DNA from: Trichomonas vaginalis G3
Taxonomy: Eukaryota > Parabasalia > Trichomonadida > Trichomonadidae
Length of the DNA stretch: 64,000 bases
NCBI RefSeq assembly: GCF_026262505.1
Contig: NC_067206.1
Span: forward strand, 124,001-188,000
Direction of reading: 5' to 3'
This document shows, in pieces, positions 32,394-43,122 of this stretch. A model generated the notes under the pieces. It had not been told where the DNA came from, made no database searches, and saw only the letters and a list, made by a program, of their open reading frames with translations. A program made the position numbers and the translations under genes. Position 1 is the stretch's first letter. Each line of letters starts with the position of its first letter.

Positions 32394-33168
32394 TTTTTTC
32401 TTTTTTTCAATTAAATTTGAATATGTTTTATTTTTCAAGAGAAATGAGAGAATTCTTGTCTATTAACGCTGGAGAAGACTCTGCTTCTAATGAGTGTTAT
32501 AATACATAATGTTGTAGTATGATACTTTCTCACCAGCAATGCAAAATTCTATATTTCATTTAAATTATTTTTAATTATTTCAGTTAATTCGATTTTTGCA
32601 AAGGCACTTAGTAATATCATGCTAAATTTGTCCATTTCATATAACAAATATGAACAAGATAAGCATTTTAACACTTGCCAATATTTTTTTCATGTTTTGA
32701 TAACTCAATATGCAATGCCTGTTAATATCTTAAATATTAAGTTCATTTTTACTTAGAATGAATGTTATCCTAGCAAATTAAGCAAAATTATATTCTAATT
32801 ATTGGAAATAGAATTTAGTTTTATAGAGATTTATTAATAACATCAAATACATGCATTCTTTATAATCATGAACCAGTAATAAATATCATCGATAAGCAAA
32901 TGTTATTCAATATTTATAAGAATCTCATAAATCTTTCTGGAATTTATATAGTTACTTAATAAGTAAAAATTTCTCAGCAATACATGTCTCTTATCTCCGA
33001 TAAAAGATGAATGATAAATATTATAATGCTTATCCAAAACTTTTATCTCAGTTTTGATTTTGCCAAAAGCTTGCACATTGTGTATTAAGCAACTAGTTTT
33101 ATGAAAAGATATTAACAATATCGACCTAGAACTAAAAATCCAATGATTCTAAGTGAAAAAGAAAAAAA

Positions 33169-33235
33169 CTTAGTACCATGGTATTCGAACTACATTCCTT
33201 CAGTTTACCAGTTTATTCCACTAAGCTAAATCTGA
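33169..33235 (-). pseudogene. Decayed tRNA-like relic
   Basis: On the minus strand TTTAGCTTAGTGGAATAA is followed after 39 bases by TAGTTCGAATACC, with a T7 run 21 bases after TTC. It shares TAGCTTA-TGGA and TAGTTCGAATA with the relic at 32321, which suggests a common origin. Confidence 0.5.
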
Positions 33236-33632
33236 CACGTAAACTTTTTTTAAAACTTTTTGTATATGATCCTTCCCCACCCGGACTGAATTTAGCTAAT
33301 TTCGAATTCCATAGGGGTTTTACTAATATAAATATACTCTATTGACAAAACCAAAACATATCCTCTATTTCAAATTCGCATAAATTCTTCTACACCGCTA
33401 TTTATTTTTAAAATCAACATTTTTTTGAAATTTTTCGAAACTCAAACTTAAAATTGAATGCGTTTTTCACGATCTCAAAACACAGCAGACAGATTCGAAA
33501 AAAATATCAGCCATTTGTTTTAGAATCATCTAATGACCTTATCTCCAAAATTAGAAGCAAATCGGAATTGGGAATCTTAGTTTTACAACCTTTGTTTTTT
33601 CTTTACATCCCACAAATTTTTTTTTGCAGAGA

Positions 33633-36600
33633 ATGAGTTCTTCTTACTCGTATAGGCTTTTCCAGCAAGAAGGACCTCTCAGAACTGCATCATCTATGTC
33701 TAAAAATAGAAGCCTAACGCAATCATCTAATTTAAGTACGCTAAATTCTGCAAGAAGAACTAAATCTAGGTCAATTTTATCTCAAGATGAAGAAACAGTC
33801 GCTCAAAATCAGATAAACAAGCTGCAATGCGAAATAACATCACTTCGTAGCGAAGTAGATATGCTGAAAGATAATTTGCGATGGACAGAACAAAAATTAT
33901 CTGCAATAAATGGTGATTTTTATGGTGCATCAGTAGCTCAACAGTACGAAACAACTGATGTTGCCATGAGATCTGTCCAAAAATCCAAAGCTGAAGAAAT
34001 AACGAATTTTAAAAAAGAATCTAAAATTTTGCAAGCGCAACTCAACACGTATGAGAGTATGTACTCGGATTCCAGCATGAAAGTATTACGAAAAGACGTG
34101 GCAAAGCAGCGACAACTTAAAAAATCAGATGAAAAAATTTGCGAAGACAACAAAGAAAAGATTAAAGAGATCAAAGAGCGTATAAAAACGCTATCAAATC
34201 AAGATATTAACAAAAAGATTGAAGAACAATCGAAAAGAATTTCCGCATTACGAGATAGAGTAAATTCTCAAGTACAGAGACATCGTAATCTCAAAATGCT
34301 TGCAGAATTATTATCTAATAAAGACTCTAATATGGATGATTCTCTTATCGATAGTTTTATCCATGGATCTCAAACAGAAAACGATGTTCATGAATTAACA
34401 AAGCAATTATCAGACTGCCAAAGCACCTTAAAGACAAAAGAGTTAGAACTAAAGGATTTAGACCTACAGACACAATTAGTAGCGAAACAAGACGAATTAG
34501 AACGAAGAACACAAGCTTTAGAAAAAATGATGCAACAATCAACAATATTAGACAATATCTTTGATGAAACTGAGAAACTATGCATTGGACCATTGTCAAA
34601 ACGTCCTTCTCGATCGAAAACTTCCGATCTTATTAAAAATAAATATCCGAAAGCGACAGGAGTAAGTATCGAGAAGATAGATGACAAGCACTACGTATTT
34701 GTAGGATTCCAAGATGCTGGAGAAGCCCAAAAAGCTGCGGAATCAATCAAAAAAGAAAAATTATTTGGAGATAACGTTAAAGTAACAATAAACAAGGTAG
34801 AAGACAGTAGTTTGAGTAGTATACTTAAGGAAAAGCCTGCTCAATTCAACGGCTCTTTCACTGGCCAGATAAATGAAATAAATGAACAGCCGAAACAGAG
34901 TTTAATCAGTTCCATCAAGTCAGACATACAGAAACTAGAGAAAGGAAACAACAACACTGACTCATTCGATGACTTTGAGAGTGAAAAAGAGAAAAAGCAA
35001 ACAAACACAAAGCCAAAAGAACTAATTATATCAAAACTCACTGATAAGAACCAAAACACATCGAAAGGATTCGAAGAACTGACTAATTCCGACAAACCAC
35101 TGATTTCCAAAAGTCTGTTGATTGATCAGCCGCAGAATTCTCCATCGAGTGGAATTCCCCTGCAGAGAAGAAGCAGAACATCAAGCAGAATCATGACTTC
35201 TGCTGAGATTGCGAAGATGGATTCTTTGCCCAGTGAAACTTATTCTGAAGGAAAGAAAGAGAAAGAAGAAGAGAAAAAGGAAGAATCAAAACAAGAGAAG
35301 AAAGAAGAGTCAGAAGTATCAGATGGATTCGCTGATAGTAGTGATGAAAGCAAGGATTTGAACGAAGAAGAAAAACCAAAGAAAGATGAATTTCTTGAAT
35401 CATCTTCTTCAAAGAAATCTAAATCCAAAGAGAACTTTGACTCATTCAGCGAAAGTAGCAAAGAAAAATCAGTCAAAGAAGAAAAGAAATCTTCTTCATC
35501 TGAGAAAGAAAAAGAATTTTCTGAATCTGAAAAACAAGAAAAGAAATTATCAGAACATGAGGAAGAAAAGAAATTTGAATTTGATAAAGAAAAGAATGAA
35601 TTCTCTTCAGATAAAGAATCAAAGAAATCTTCTTCATCAGATAAACAAGAAAATTCATCAGACAAAGAATTTTCTGATTCAGAAAAGAAAGAAGAAGAAG
35701 AAAAGAAGTTATCAGATAAACAAAAGAATTCTGATGTAAATAAACCAGAATCAGAAAAAGAATCAAAGAAATCATCAGAACACGAAGAAGAAAAGAAATC
35801 AGAATCAGATAAAAAGAGTGAAAATTCTTCACAACATGAATCAAAACAAGAAAATGAAGAAAAGAAATCTAATTCTGAAAAAGATCCTTTCTCTGATGAA
35901 TTCAACCAATCTGAATCAGAAAAAGAAAAGAAAGAAAACTCTGAAAAAGAAGAAAATCAAAAATCAGAGAAAGAGAAATCTATTTCAGATGATTTTGCAT
36001 CAGAAAGAAGTAAAGAAAAAGAAAATTCATTTGAAAAAGAAGAGAAACAAAATGAAGAAGAAAAACCACCACAGTTATCAATTGTTTCTTCAGTAAACAA
36101 AGCTTTGAATGAAAATGAATCACCAGAGAAAGAAGAAGAGAAAGAGTTTGATTCATTTAATGAAGAAGAACAAAAGAAAGAAGAAGAAAAACCATTGTTA
36201 GGATTAAGTAACGTAATTAAAGATACATTAACTAAACCAGTCGAAGAAGAAGAGAAGAAAGAAGAAATTCCTCAAGAAAAATCTAATGAAGATTCACAAA
36301 AAGAAAAAGAATTTGATGCTTTCAATGAAGAAGAAAACAAATCAGAAGAAAAACCAATGTTAGGATTAGGAAACATATTAAAAGATACATTAACAAATCA
36401 AAATGAAGAAGAACAGCAAAAAGAGAAAGAAATAGTTGAAGAAAAATCTCCTGAAGAAGAACAAAAAGAAAATGATTTTGATTCATTTGAAGAAGAAATC
36501 AAGACAGAAGAAAAGAAGGAACAAGATGAAGATAATAAACCATTGTTAGGACTAGGAAGCATCCTCAAAAACACTTTAGCAAATCCAGAAGAAGAGAAGA

Positions 36601-38234
36601 AAGAAACTGTTGAAGAAAAATCAGTTGATGAAGAACCAAAAGAAAATAATGAAAGAAATGAATCTGAAAAAGAAAAAGAAATTGCAAAAGATGAAAGTGA
36701 AAAAGTTGAAGAAAAATCTCAACAAAATGAAGAAGAATCACAAAAACCAGATGAAAAAGAAGAAGAAAAACCTTTACTCCCTCTAGGAAACATTTTAAAG
36801 AATAATCTTTCTGCAGAAAATGAAGAAGTTAAAGAAGAAAATCAAAATAAAGAAATTCCAAAAGAAGAAGAACAAAAAGAAATTCTAAATGAAGAAAAAA
36901 CAGAAAATTCAAATGAAGACAATGAAACGAAAGAAGAACAAAAAGAAAATGAAGAAACACAAGAAAAACCATCACTTGGACTTGGTTCAATGTTTAAGAG
37001 TGCTTTGTCTGCTGAACCTGAAAATAAACAAGAAGAAAAACCTGATGATGATGAACAGAAAGAAGAAGAAAATCATCCTAAAGAAGAATCAATTGAAGAA
37101 GAACCTAAAGAACAAGAAAACAAAGACAATTCATTTGAAGAAGAAAATAAATCAAATGAAGAAGTAAAAGAAGAACAAGCTCCAAAAGAAGATTCTGAAC
37201 ATCAAAAAGAAGAGAAACCAAATGATGAAGAGGAAAAGATAGATCAAAGTCCACTTGTAATTGGTTCTCTAATCAAAAACGTTTTGTTGCCAACAGAAGA
37301 AAGAGAAATTAAACAAGATGAAGAGAAAGAAAAAGAAGACAATTTTGAAGATGATTTCGAATCTCCAGAGAAAGAGAAAGAAGCATCTAAAAATGAAGCA
37401 GATTTAGTTGGAATGACAACAGGTTCATACTATACAACAAACAGTGTGAATGCGATGTCAGTTGATTTAAACTGCACTCCAGAAGCTGTTGATGACTCTC
37501 CAAATCCAAATCTTCAAGAATTCAATTTAGAAGCAATTGAAGATGATTTAGTTGAAGAATACAACGAACAAGAAAAAGAAAGACAATCTCTTCTCGCAGA
37601 GGAAGAAGAAGAAAAACAAGAGCAAAATGAAGAAGAAAATAAAGATGATGTCGAATTAAACAATGAAGAAAAGAAAGAAGAAAATGATTTTGAAATTAAT
37701 AATGAAGAAGAAAATCAAAACAAAGAAAACAATGAAACAGAACAAACTAAAGAAGAAAACAAAGATGGAGATGATTTGGATGATTTTGGTTCAAATAATG
37801 ACAAAGAAAAACCAAAAGAAGAAGAAAGTAAAAACGAAAACTTAGATGCATTTCAATCAAATGAAGAAAAAAAAGAAGAAGAAAAGAAAGATGAAATTGA
37901 ATTAAAAGAAAAAGAAGAAAATCAAAATGAAGAAAAAAAGAAGAATGATGAACAAGAGGATGTTTTTGAGTCAGAGCCAAAAGATAAGTCAATGCTCAAT
38001 GAAATAACAAACAGTGAAGAGAAACTGATACAAGAAGAAGTGAAATCAGTGAGAAGTGTTGGATTCGACCACGAACTTCGTTCTGTTCCTTATGGAAGTA
38101 GAAACTTTGAGAATTTGAGATCTGATGGATCAATTCCTGTTTCAAACTTCGAAAGCTCCCTCCATGACTCATCAAACAAACAGAAACAAGCTGTTGAAGA
38201 CCACTCTCTTCAAGAATTTGAATCTGATATTTAA
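33633..38234 (+). CDS. Large Glu/Lys/Ser-rich coiled-coil protein with a repeated LGLG-x-ILK motif
   Basis: 1533 residues from ATG 33633 (MSSSYSYRLFQQEG). Residues ~50-330 are coiled coil. Residues ~335-390 look RRM-like (HYVFVGFQDAGEAQKAAESI). From ~500 onward the protein is extremely acidic and Lys/Ser-rich and probably disordered. Within it a short hydrophobic motif recurs about seven times from residue ~812 to ~1207, at 812, 854, 908, 970, 1047, 1113 and 1207. Examples are PLLGLGSILKNTL, PMLGLGNILKDTL, PSLGLGSMFKSAL and PLVIGSLIKNVL. Aromatic-acidic motifs (FDSFNEEE, FDAFNEEE, DPFSDEF) precede several. Such an array suggests multivalent binding to one partner. I know no named homologue. 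Confidence 0.88.
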   Translation: MSSSYSYRLFQQEGPLRTASSMSKNRSLTQSSNLSTLNSARRTKSRSILSQDEETVAQNQINKLQCEITSLRSEVDMLKDNLRWTEQKLSAINGDFYGASVAQQYETTDVAMRSVQKSKAEEITNFKKESKILQAQLNTYESMYSDSSMKVLRKDVAKQRQLKKSDEKICEDNKEKIKEIKERIKTLSNQDINKKIEEQSKRISALRDRVNSQVQRHRNLKMLAELLSNKDSNMDDSLIDSFIHGSQTENDVHELTKQLSDCQSTLKTKELELKDLDLQTQLVAKQDELERRTQALEKMMQQSTILDNIFDETEKLCIGPLSKRPSRSKTSDLIKNKYPKATGVSIEKIDDKHYVFVGFQDAGEAQKAAESIKKEKLFGDNVKVTINKVEDSSLSSILKEKPAQFNGSFTGQINEINEQPKQSLISSIKSDIQKLEKGNNNTDSFDDFESEKEKKQTNTKPKELIISKLTDKNQNTSKGFEELTNSDKPLISKSLLIDQPQNSPSSGIPLQRRSRTSSRIMTSAEIAKMDSLPSETYSEGKKEKEEEKKEESKQEKKEESEVSDGFADSSDESKDLNEEEKPKKDEFLESSSSKKSKSKENFDSFSESSKEKSVKEEKKSSSSEKEKEFSESEKQEKKLSEHEEEKKFEFDKEKNEFSSDKESKKSSSSDKQENSSDKEFSDSEKKEEEEKKLSDKQKNSDVNKPESEKESKKSSEHEEEKKSESDKKSENSSQHESKQENEEKKSNSEKDPFSDEFNQSESEKEKKENSEKEENQKSEKEKSISDDFASERSKEKENSFEKEEKQNEEEKPPQLSIVSSVNKALNENESPEKEEEKEFDSFNEEEQKKEEEKPLLGLSNVIKDTLTKPVEEEEKKEEIPQEKSNEDSQKEKEFDAFNEEENKSEEKPMLGLGNILKDTLTNQNEEEQQKEKEIVEEKSPEEEQKENDFDSFEEEIKTEEKKEQDEDNKPLLGLGSILKNTLANPEEEKKETVEEKSVDEEPKENNERNESEKEKEIAKDESEKVEEKSQQNEEESQKPDEKEEEKPLLPLGNILKNNLSAENEEVKEENQNKEIPKEEEQKEILNEEKTENSNEDNETKEEQKENEETQEKPSLGLGSMFKSALSAEPENKQEEKPDDDEQKEEENHPKEESIEEEPKEQENKDNSFEEENKSNEEVKEEQAPKEDSEHQKEEKPNDEEEKIDQSPLVIGSLIKNVLLPTEEREIKQDEEKEKEDNFEDDFESPEKEKEASKNEADLVGMTTGSYYTTNSVNAMSVDLNCTPEAVDDSPNPNLQEFNLEAIEDDLVEEYNEQEKERQSLLAEEEEEKQEQNEEENKDDVELNNEEKKEENDFEINNEEENQNKENNETEQTKEENKDGDDLDDFGSNNDKEKPKEEESKNENLDAFQSNEEKKEEEKKDEIELKEKEENQNEEKKKNDEQEDVFESEPKDKSMLNEITNSEEKLIQEEVKSVRSVGFDHELRSVPYGSRNFENLRSDGSIPVSNFESSLHDSSNKQKQAVEDHSLQEFESDI

Positions 38235-38365
38235 TATATTGAATTTTTATTGTATTTTAAAATAAATCATGTTATGTTATACTATTATTTAAACATAAAT
38301 TTTTAGAATAATGATGAATTTTAAAAAAATTAAAATAATTTTCTATCAAACATAAATACAAACAT

Positions 38366-40813
38366 TTATTTCTTTTCCATATTAGACAGGAATATCTTTG
38401 CATAATGTTCATAAGCAGGATAAGACAAAAGATTCTTGAAAAATTTAATAAGTTCTTCATTATGAAACAGAGCTTTGCACTGACTGTACTGAGACAATGT
38501 AGATGTCACCTGTATCGCAATTCCAGCCAATTCTCTCTCTTGAAGTGCAGATTCAATAGATTTCGCAACAGTGACCAATTCTTCAGTGAAACAAAGCTTT
38601 CCTACTGCCTCAGCCACTGCCAGTGCACATCTCTTCGCTCTGAACGATCCGCTCAATGCAGCACCGAAAAATCGATGCAAAATTTTCAAATTCGAAATTT
38701 GTGTCACTTTTTGTTTATTTTTTGTCCAAACCGGGATAATTATTGAAATTGCGTCGAATGCGTCATCACCGGGAACGTCTAGGACATGAGACAAAATACT
38801 CAGCACACAGTCATTTTGTTCCAGGATTGTCTCTCTTGCGTTTTCTTGGCTCAGCAAAACCAGAAAAAGTCGACAAACTTCTGTCGGCAATTTCTCAACG
38901 AATTTGGACCATTCTGTTCTCTTCGCGAGAAATGATGATCCCATTTTTGTTTCCGCAATCCTTAAGAAGTAAATCCAACTTCTCGGACTGTATTCCAAAC
39001 AATTCAGCAAATTATTGTATAAATCAGTGGGAGGAGGGTTCGGAGTCAGTCTGGCGATCAATGCCAAGCATGCATCTCTCGTTATTTCGTTATTTAGATC
39101 ATCTAAAAACAACTTATTATATTCAATTTGGATATCTTCGAGTAACTTCGAAATTGCGACGTATGCGCATGCTCTTGTCCTTGGTATTGGGCTTTCCATC
39201 ATTTTCAGAAGAATCTTTTTGATTTTCTCCGCATCTTTCTGTGAAACATCCAAATTTGATGTCGCAACGTTCATAAGAAGGCTCAGATAGAGATAGCCGC
39301 AGTTGTTCGTGAACATGAACTCCGATATATTGATCAGAACATGAATGATAAAGAAAATGTCGCCTTTTTTCTCACATTTCAAAAAGAATGAGATAATTAC
39401 AATCATTTTCTCTGGTCTGAGCTTGCAGAGTTCCGTGACCTTGGCTGTTATTGTGTTGTTGACAATATCAGGGTACTCTGTCATCAAAATTGTGAAAGAT
39501 GAAATAACATCATCAACAGAACCTTCTTTTAGAGGGATGTCCTCAAAGTACTTAGCGTCTAAGAATAGTTTGGCAAAATTAGAGTTCCTCTTCATCAATA
39601 AATTGCATGATTTAGCAATAGATGAAATTTTTTCAGGTGTCAAATTTTTTTTCGAAAAATTTTTTGAAAGAGGAGTGTAAAAATCGAAAAACTGAGCGGA
39701 TTCGATTGTCTCTGAGTAGTAAGTGAGGTACCTCTCGAACAGGGGACTCTGGAAATTCGATAAAACAGTGGAAGGAGGGTCAGATGAAATTTGATTTTTT
39801 TCTCCTTTGGAAAGAACAGGAGTTTGTGATGTTTCCTCCATGAAATTGATCAGTAAGTGCGTTAGTTCATTCGATCCTGCCTCAATCCTTTGTTTCTCAC
39901 CTCTTTGCTGCGATTCAATTTTGATATGTTCGACAAACTTCGAAATCTTCTTCGGATCGGTGCCAGGAAACGCGACTCGGCCTGAACAAAACTCCTGGTA
40001 TATCGCTTCGAAAGTAGGACGATTCGATGGCTCCTGATCCCAACAATTTCTGATTAATTTTCTTAAATTTTCTGGAGTTCTGTCAGAAAAGTCGGGGCGA
40101 TCACCGCGATCGACCACTCTTTGAAATATCTCTGTAATACTCAATTCGTTGAATGGTTTCGTCAATTCCGACATTTCGTATAAAATCATAGCGAAAGAAT
40201 AGACATCTACCTTCTTGTCGTACTTCGTTGATGATATTAGTTCAGGCGCCATGTATTGGGGAGTTCCAATTCCTGCTGTTTGCTGGTGATTCGCTGATTC
40301 TGTTCGAGATATGCCAAAATCGATAATTGCTGGTAATTTATTCGCATTTAACAGGACATTTGCTGTTTTTAGGTCTCTGTGTATAATATTATTTGCGTGT
40401 AACTCCATCATGCCGTTCGCAATTCCCATTGCAATCATTGTGAGTTGTGTAGGCGAAAGAGGGTCTTTCTTTGATGCTGGGCGTAATGCTTTGTCTAATG
40501 TGCCTCCAGGCATGTATTCTGTAATGATTGTGTAAGGTGGTTCAATAGTAAATCCAACTAACGGGATTAAAAACATATTATCGCATTTTAACATTGTTTC
40601 GATCTCGCTTACGTATCTTTTGAACTTCTGACCTTCAATTCTGCTTGAAAATATCTGTTTGGATGCGCAATAACGTTGAGTGCTGATTTGAACCGCTTTT
40701 CTCACTTCTCCGAACCCACCTTTTCCTATCACGCCACCGAAAATGAACTCGCTCAAATGGACAACAAAGCCACTGCCCTTTTCCGTCAGCGAGTTCAAAG
40801 AGCGCTCAATCAT
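38366..40813 (-). CDS. TKL-type protein kinase with helical C-terminal half
   Basis: 815 residues from ATG 40813 (MIERSLNSLTEKGSG). Residues ~20-290 are a kinase domain with glycine loop GKGGFGEV, catalytic Lys in CASKQI, HRDLKTANVLL, IDFGISRT and MAPEL. Every catalytic motif is present, so it should be active. Features such as ITEYMPGGTLDKAL and the WDQEPSNRPTF motif place it with tyrosine-kinase-like Ser/Thr kinases, a family expanded in trichomonads. Residues ~300-815 are armadillo-like helices, probably for substrate or partner binding. No membrane segment. Confidence 0.9.
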   Translation of the reverse strand: MIERSLNSLTEKGSGFVVHLSEFIFGGVIGKGGFGEVRKAVQISTQRYCASKQIFSSRIEGQKFKRYVSEIETMLKCDNMFLIPLVGFTIEPPYTIITEYMPGGTLDKALRPASKKDPLSPTQLTMIAMGIANGMMELHANNIIHRDLKTANVLLNANKLPAIIDFGISRTESANHQQTAGIGTPQYMAPELISSTKYDKKVDVYSFAMILYEMSELTKPFNELSITEIFQRVVDRGDRPDFSDRTPENLRKLIRNCWDQEPSNRPTFEAIYQEFCSGRVAFPGTDPKKISKFVEHIKIESQQRGEKQRIEAGSNELTHLLINFMEETSQTPVLSKGEKNQISSDPPSTVLSNFQSPLFERYLTYYSETIESAQFFDFYTPLSKNFSKKNLTPEKISSIAKSCNLLMKRNSNFAKLFLDAKYFEDIPLKEGSVDDVISSFTILMTEYPDIVNNTITAKVTELCKLRPEKMIVIISFFLKCEKKGDIFFIIHVLINISEFMFTNNCGYLYLSLLMNVATSNLDVSQKDAEKIKKILLKMMESPIPRTRACAYVAISKLLEDIQIEYNKLFLDDLNNEITRDACLALIARLTPNPPPTDLYNNLLNCLEYSPRSWIYFLRIAETKMGSSFLAKRTEWSKFVEKLPTEVCRLFLVLLSQENARETILEQNDCVLSILSHVLDVPGDDAFDAISIIIPVWTKNKQKVTQISNLKILHRFFGAALSGSFRAKRCALAVAEAVGKLCFTEELVTVAKSIESALQERELAGIAIQVTSTLSQYSQCKALFHNEELIKFFKNLLSYPAYEHYAKIFLSNMEKK

Positions 40814-40923
40814 TTTTTTTTTGTAAACACAAAATTTCAATATGCGATAGGGTCATTCAAATTTTAATGTCATCAATCAATAACGAAAATAAAATGTCCT
40901 GTTTGAGAATATTATGATTTCAT

Positions 40924-41987
40924 AATAAGGGTTTCGTTTTGCTAAAATTGTCACTTTTATAGCATATTTGTTTTTGGATGTTTTGCGAAACCAAAAAAAA
41001 AAAAAAACTATGATATACAATGTGTGTGTAAAGAAAATACTTTATTTACTAGTTAAAAAATCATTTGGTATTGATCAAGTTATTTTTTCTGGATAAGATA
41101 TTATATGGATAATTGGATAGAAAATACAATTATATAATCTTGTACCTGGTTTAATTAAGCTAATTGTCATCAGAAACTTGTAATTTTTATGAATTTCAGA
41201 TTTTCTTTTCATTACTGCTTTTCTTAATAGGTCAAGTTCTTATTTACGTTATAAAGTATGATATTTACAAATATCAAGTTATCATGTTTTTTGAGAAATT
41301 ATGAGAAACAAACAAAAATGAAAAAGATAGGAATAGCAATGAATAGTGATGTGGGTATAGAAAATGTAAGAGATATGAATGCAAAGCAATCAGTATTTAG
41401 GATATTGACCATAGATTTCGAAAAAAAAATGCTGCATATTGAGCGAAAACTATGATTATATTATAAGGCTGTCATTTAAAGCATAATGAAACTATTCCCT
41501 TTTCATTTTAATCGAATAAGATAGTAAAGATTTTTGAATTAGCTAGAAACTGATGAGATATTTTCACAAATCAGATTTTTAATCTCTATAATGCATAATT
41601 CACTCAATATCTCAATTTTGATATTGCGAGATATTTTTGCTATCGGTTTCGCAATTTTGACACAATAGCAAGAGGGTTCTATAAGCATTATTATCAACGT
41701 AGAATCTGAATATCATATCAGAAAATGTCGCAAATCTGACATTTACCTGACCAAATAGCAAAAATAATTGAATACTTTTCGCAAAAACTTTAAAAATCGA
41801 TAAAAATATGAAATATAGATATTAAAGAGACTTTTTATATAATATTCATAAAGATTTTCCAAAAATATGATACCGCAAAATTAAAAAAGTGACGCCTTGA
41901 GTGGAGTCAAAGGTCGAAATTGCTAGCTAAATGTTTTTTTAGCGAAATTGCGTATTGTACGTTTTTTCGCAAAACGAAACCCTTATT
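40924..41987. mobile_element. 1.06-kb non-coding TIR element
   Basis: AATAAGGGTTTCGTTTTGC at 40924-40942 is perfectly inverted at 41969-41987 (19 bp, extendable to 24 with one mismatch). CAT directly flanks both ends (40921-40923 and 41988-41990). TA lies within each terminus, so a 3-bp or a TA target duplication is possible. No coding potential is evident; the short ORF at 41258 has no family signal. GTCACTTTT occurs near both ends in inverted orientation (40950-40958 and 41885-41893). It separates the kinase gene from the BAR-like gene. Confidence 0.6.
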
Positions 41988-42038
41988 CATAATAGAAATT
42001 TCGAAATTAATTTTTTCATAAGAACATAAAGTATAGTT

Positions 42039-42728
42039 TTATTGAGAAGGAGTAATGGAGGTTGTCACTTGAGGCTTAGTATCCTCAATTGAGGCCTTCA
42101 TGTCAGAATATATCTGTGAAAGTGTATTTGAAAAGCTGACTGTTGTAGCTCCGTATGTCGAATAGCTTTGCTTCATTCTGCGATCACGAAATGCGTTAAA
42201 TTTCTTCTTTTCTTCTATATAAGACTTAATTGCAGTCTTAAGATTTTCAATTGCCTGTTTCTTCTGTTCCCTGCACTCTTCAACATATGCTTCCATCTTT
42301 TGTACTTTCGACGAGTTCTTTGATTTCTCAATTTCAAGTTTCTGTTTAGCTAAATCAAGTGCTTCTGTAGTTCTCTTTAAATTTGCATGTGCTTCACTTG
42401 AGCGTGCAGACGAACGAACAACCACAAGAAATCTTTCTTGGATATCATTCAAATCTTCAATAGCTCTCGATTGTGCTTCAACATATTTATATTCTTGGAA
42501 GAAAGCTTTTCCATATATTGACATTATCTTGCTTAATAGATCCTTGCATTCAGGGACTTCTTTCTCTAGCATTGACCTTAAGTTATCAGTCATTCTTCTT
42601 TCGTATGCGAGTGTTTCAATTGTGTGCTGATGTTGTGCTCTTGTTGCTTCGATAACTGTATTAAAGTTGGATGTAATTTGACCTTTTCTTTGATTGAGCA
42701 TAAAGGAATCTATTAAATTATCAATCAT
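42039..42728 (-). CDS. BAR-like coiled-coil protein
   Basis: 229 residues from ATG 42728 (MIDNLIDSFMLNQRKGQITS). Long amphipathic helices with heptads cover most of it (ERRMTDNLRSMLEKEV, LKRTTEALDLAKQKLEIEKS, YIEEKKKFNAFRDRR). The layout of three long helices resembles BAR/F-BAR membrane-curvature domains, though I see no diagnostic motif, so the name is tentative. The C-terminus is Ser/Thr-rich and probably disordered. The frame upstream of 42728 has only a GTG; an AAAAGTGAC motif lies 16 bases before the ATG. Confidence 0.72.
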   Translation of the reverse strand: MIDNLIDSFMLNQRKGQITSNFNTVIEATRAQHQHTIETLAYERRMTDNLRSMLEKEVPECKDLLSKIMSIYGKAFFQEYKYVEAQSRAIEDLNDIQERFLVVVRSSARSSEAHANLKRTTEALDLAKQKLEIEKSKNSSKVQKMEAYVEECREQKKQAIENLKTAIKSYIEEKKKFNAFRDRRMKQSYSTYGATTVSFSNTLSQIYSDMKASIEDTKPQVTTSITPSQ

Positions 42729-42744
42729 GATCTGATATGGATTT

Positions 42745-42753
42745 GTCACTTTT
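42745..42753 (-). promoter_or_regulatory. AAAAGTGAC motif upstream of the BAR-like start
   Basis: It reads AAAAGTGAC on the gene strand, 16 bases before ATG 42728. See the motif finding. Confidence 0.35.
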
Positions 42754-43122
42754 AATTAATGTCAAGCATGTTTGAAATCATCAAAACCCTGATGCACATC
42801 TGGCTTAGAATGATCTATGAAAAATTCCCATTTTCAATGTGTCATGAAAAAAAAAGGTTTTGAAATTTAAAAATGAAATATCATATTAAATTATTGTACT
42901 ATTATTACTAGAGATGCAAATAATAAGGATTCCACTCATTTTTATAGGAGATTGAAATTGAAATTGGTTCCGGAATTGATTTCAGACATGTACTAACCTA
43001 TACTTCGTTACTGAAAGTACGTCTGGTTAAAGACAGCGGAAATTCAACTTTGGCAAGCGAAAGATTAAAAAAAAAAATATTAATTTAAATTGATTCATAA
43101 TACAAACAATTTATTTAAATGA
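42754..43122. other. AT-rich intergenic spacer
   Basis: Upstream of the BAR-like gene and downstream of the four-pass membrane protein gene, both on the minus strand. A short GAAATT iteration (near 42955) is the only repeat seen. Confidence 0.4.

Larger units (their letters stand above)
28361..33632. other. 5.3-kb gene desert
   Basis: This is the longest stretch without a supported protein gene. Short ORFs here are AT-rich and lack family signal. It holds a 2.46-kb inverted-repeat element (29587-32042) with a second inverted repeat nested in it, and four tRNA-like relics (entries below). Confidence 0.6.

Noticed and set aside
28361-33632. Polinton/Maverick or retroelement remains in the gene desert
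   Set aside because: I found no polymerase, integrase, capsid or reverse-transcriptase-like frame; only short inverted-repeat ends are visible.
35191-35905. Minus-strand ORFs rich in Ser/Phe opposite the acidic protein
   Set aside because: They are shadows of the Glu/Lys/Ser-rich plus-strand gene, which has better protein character and covers the whole region.
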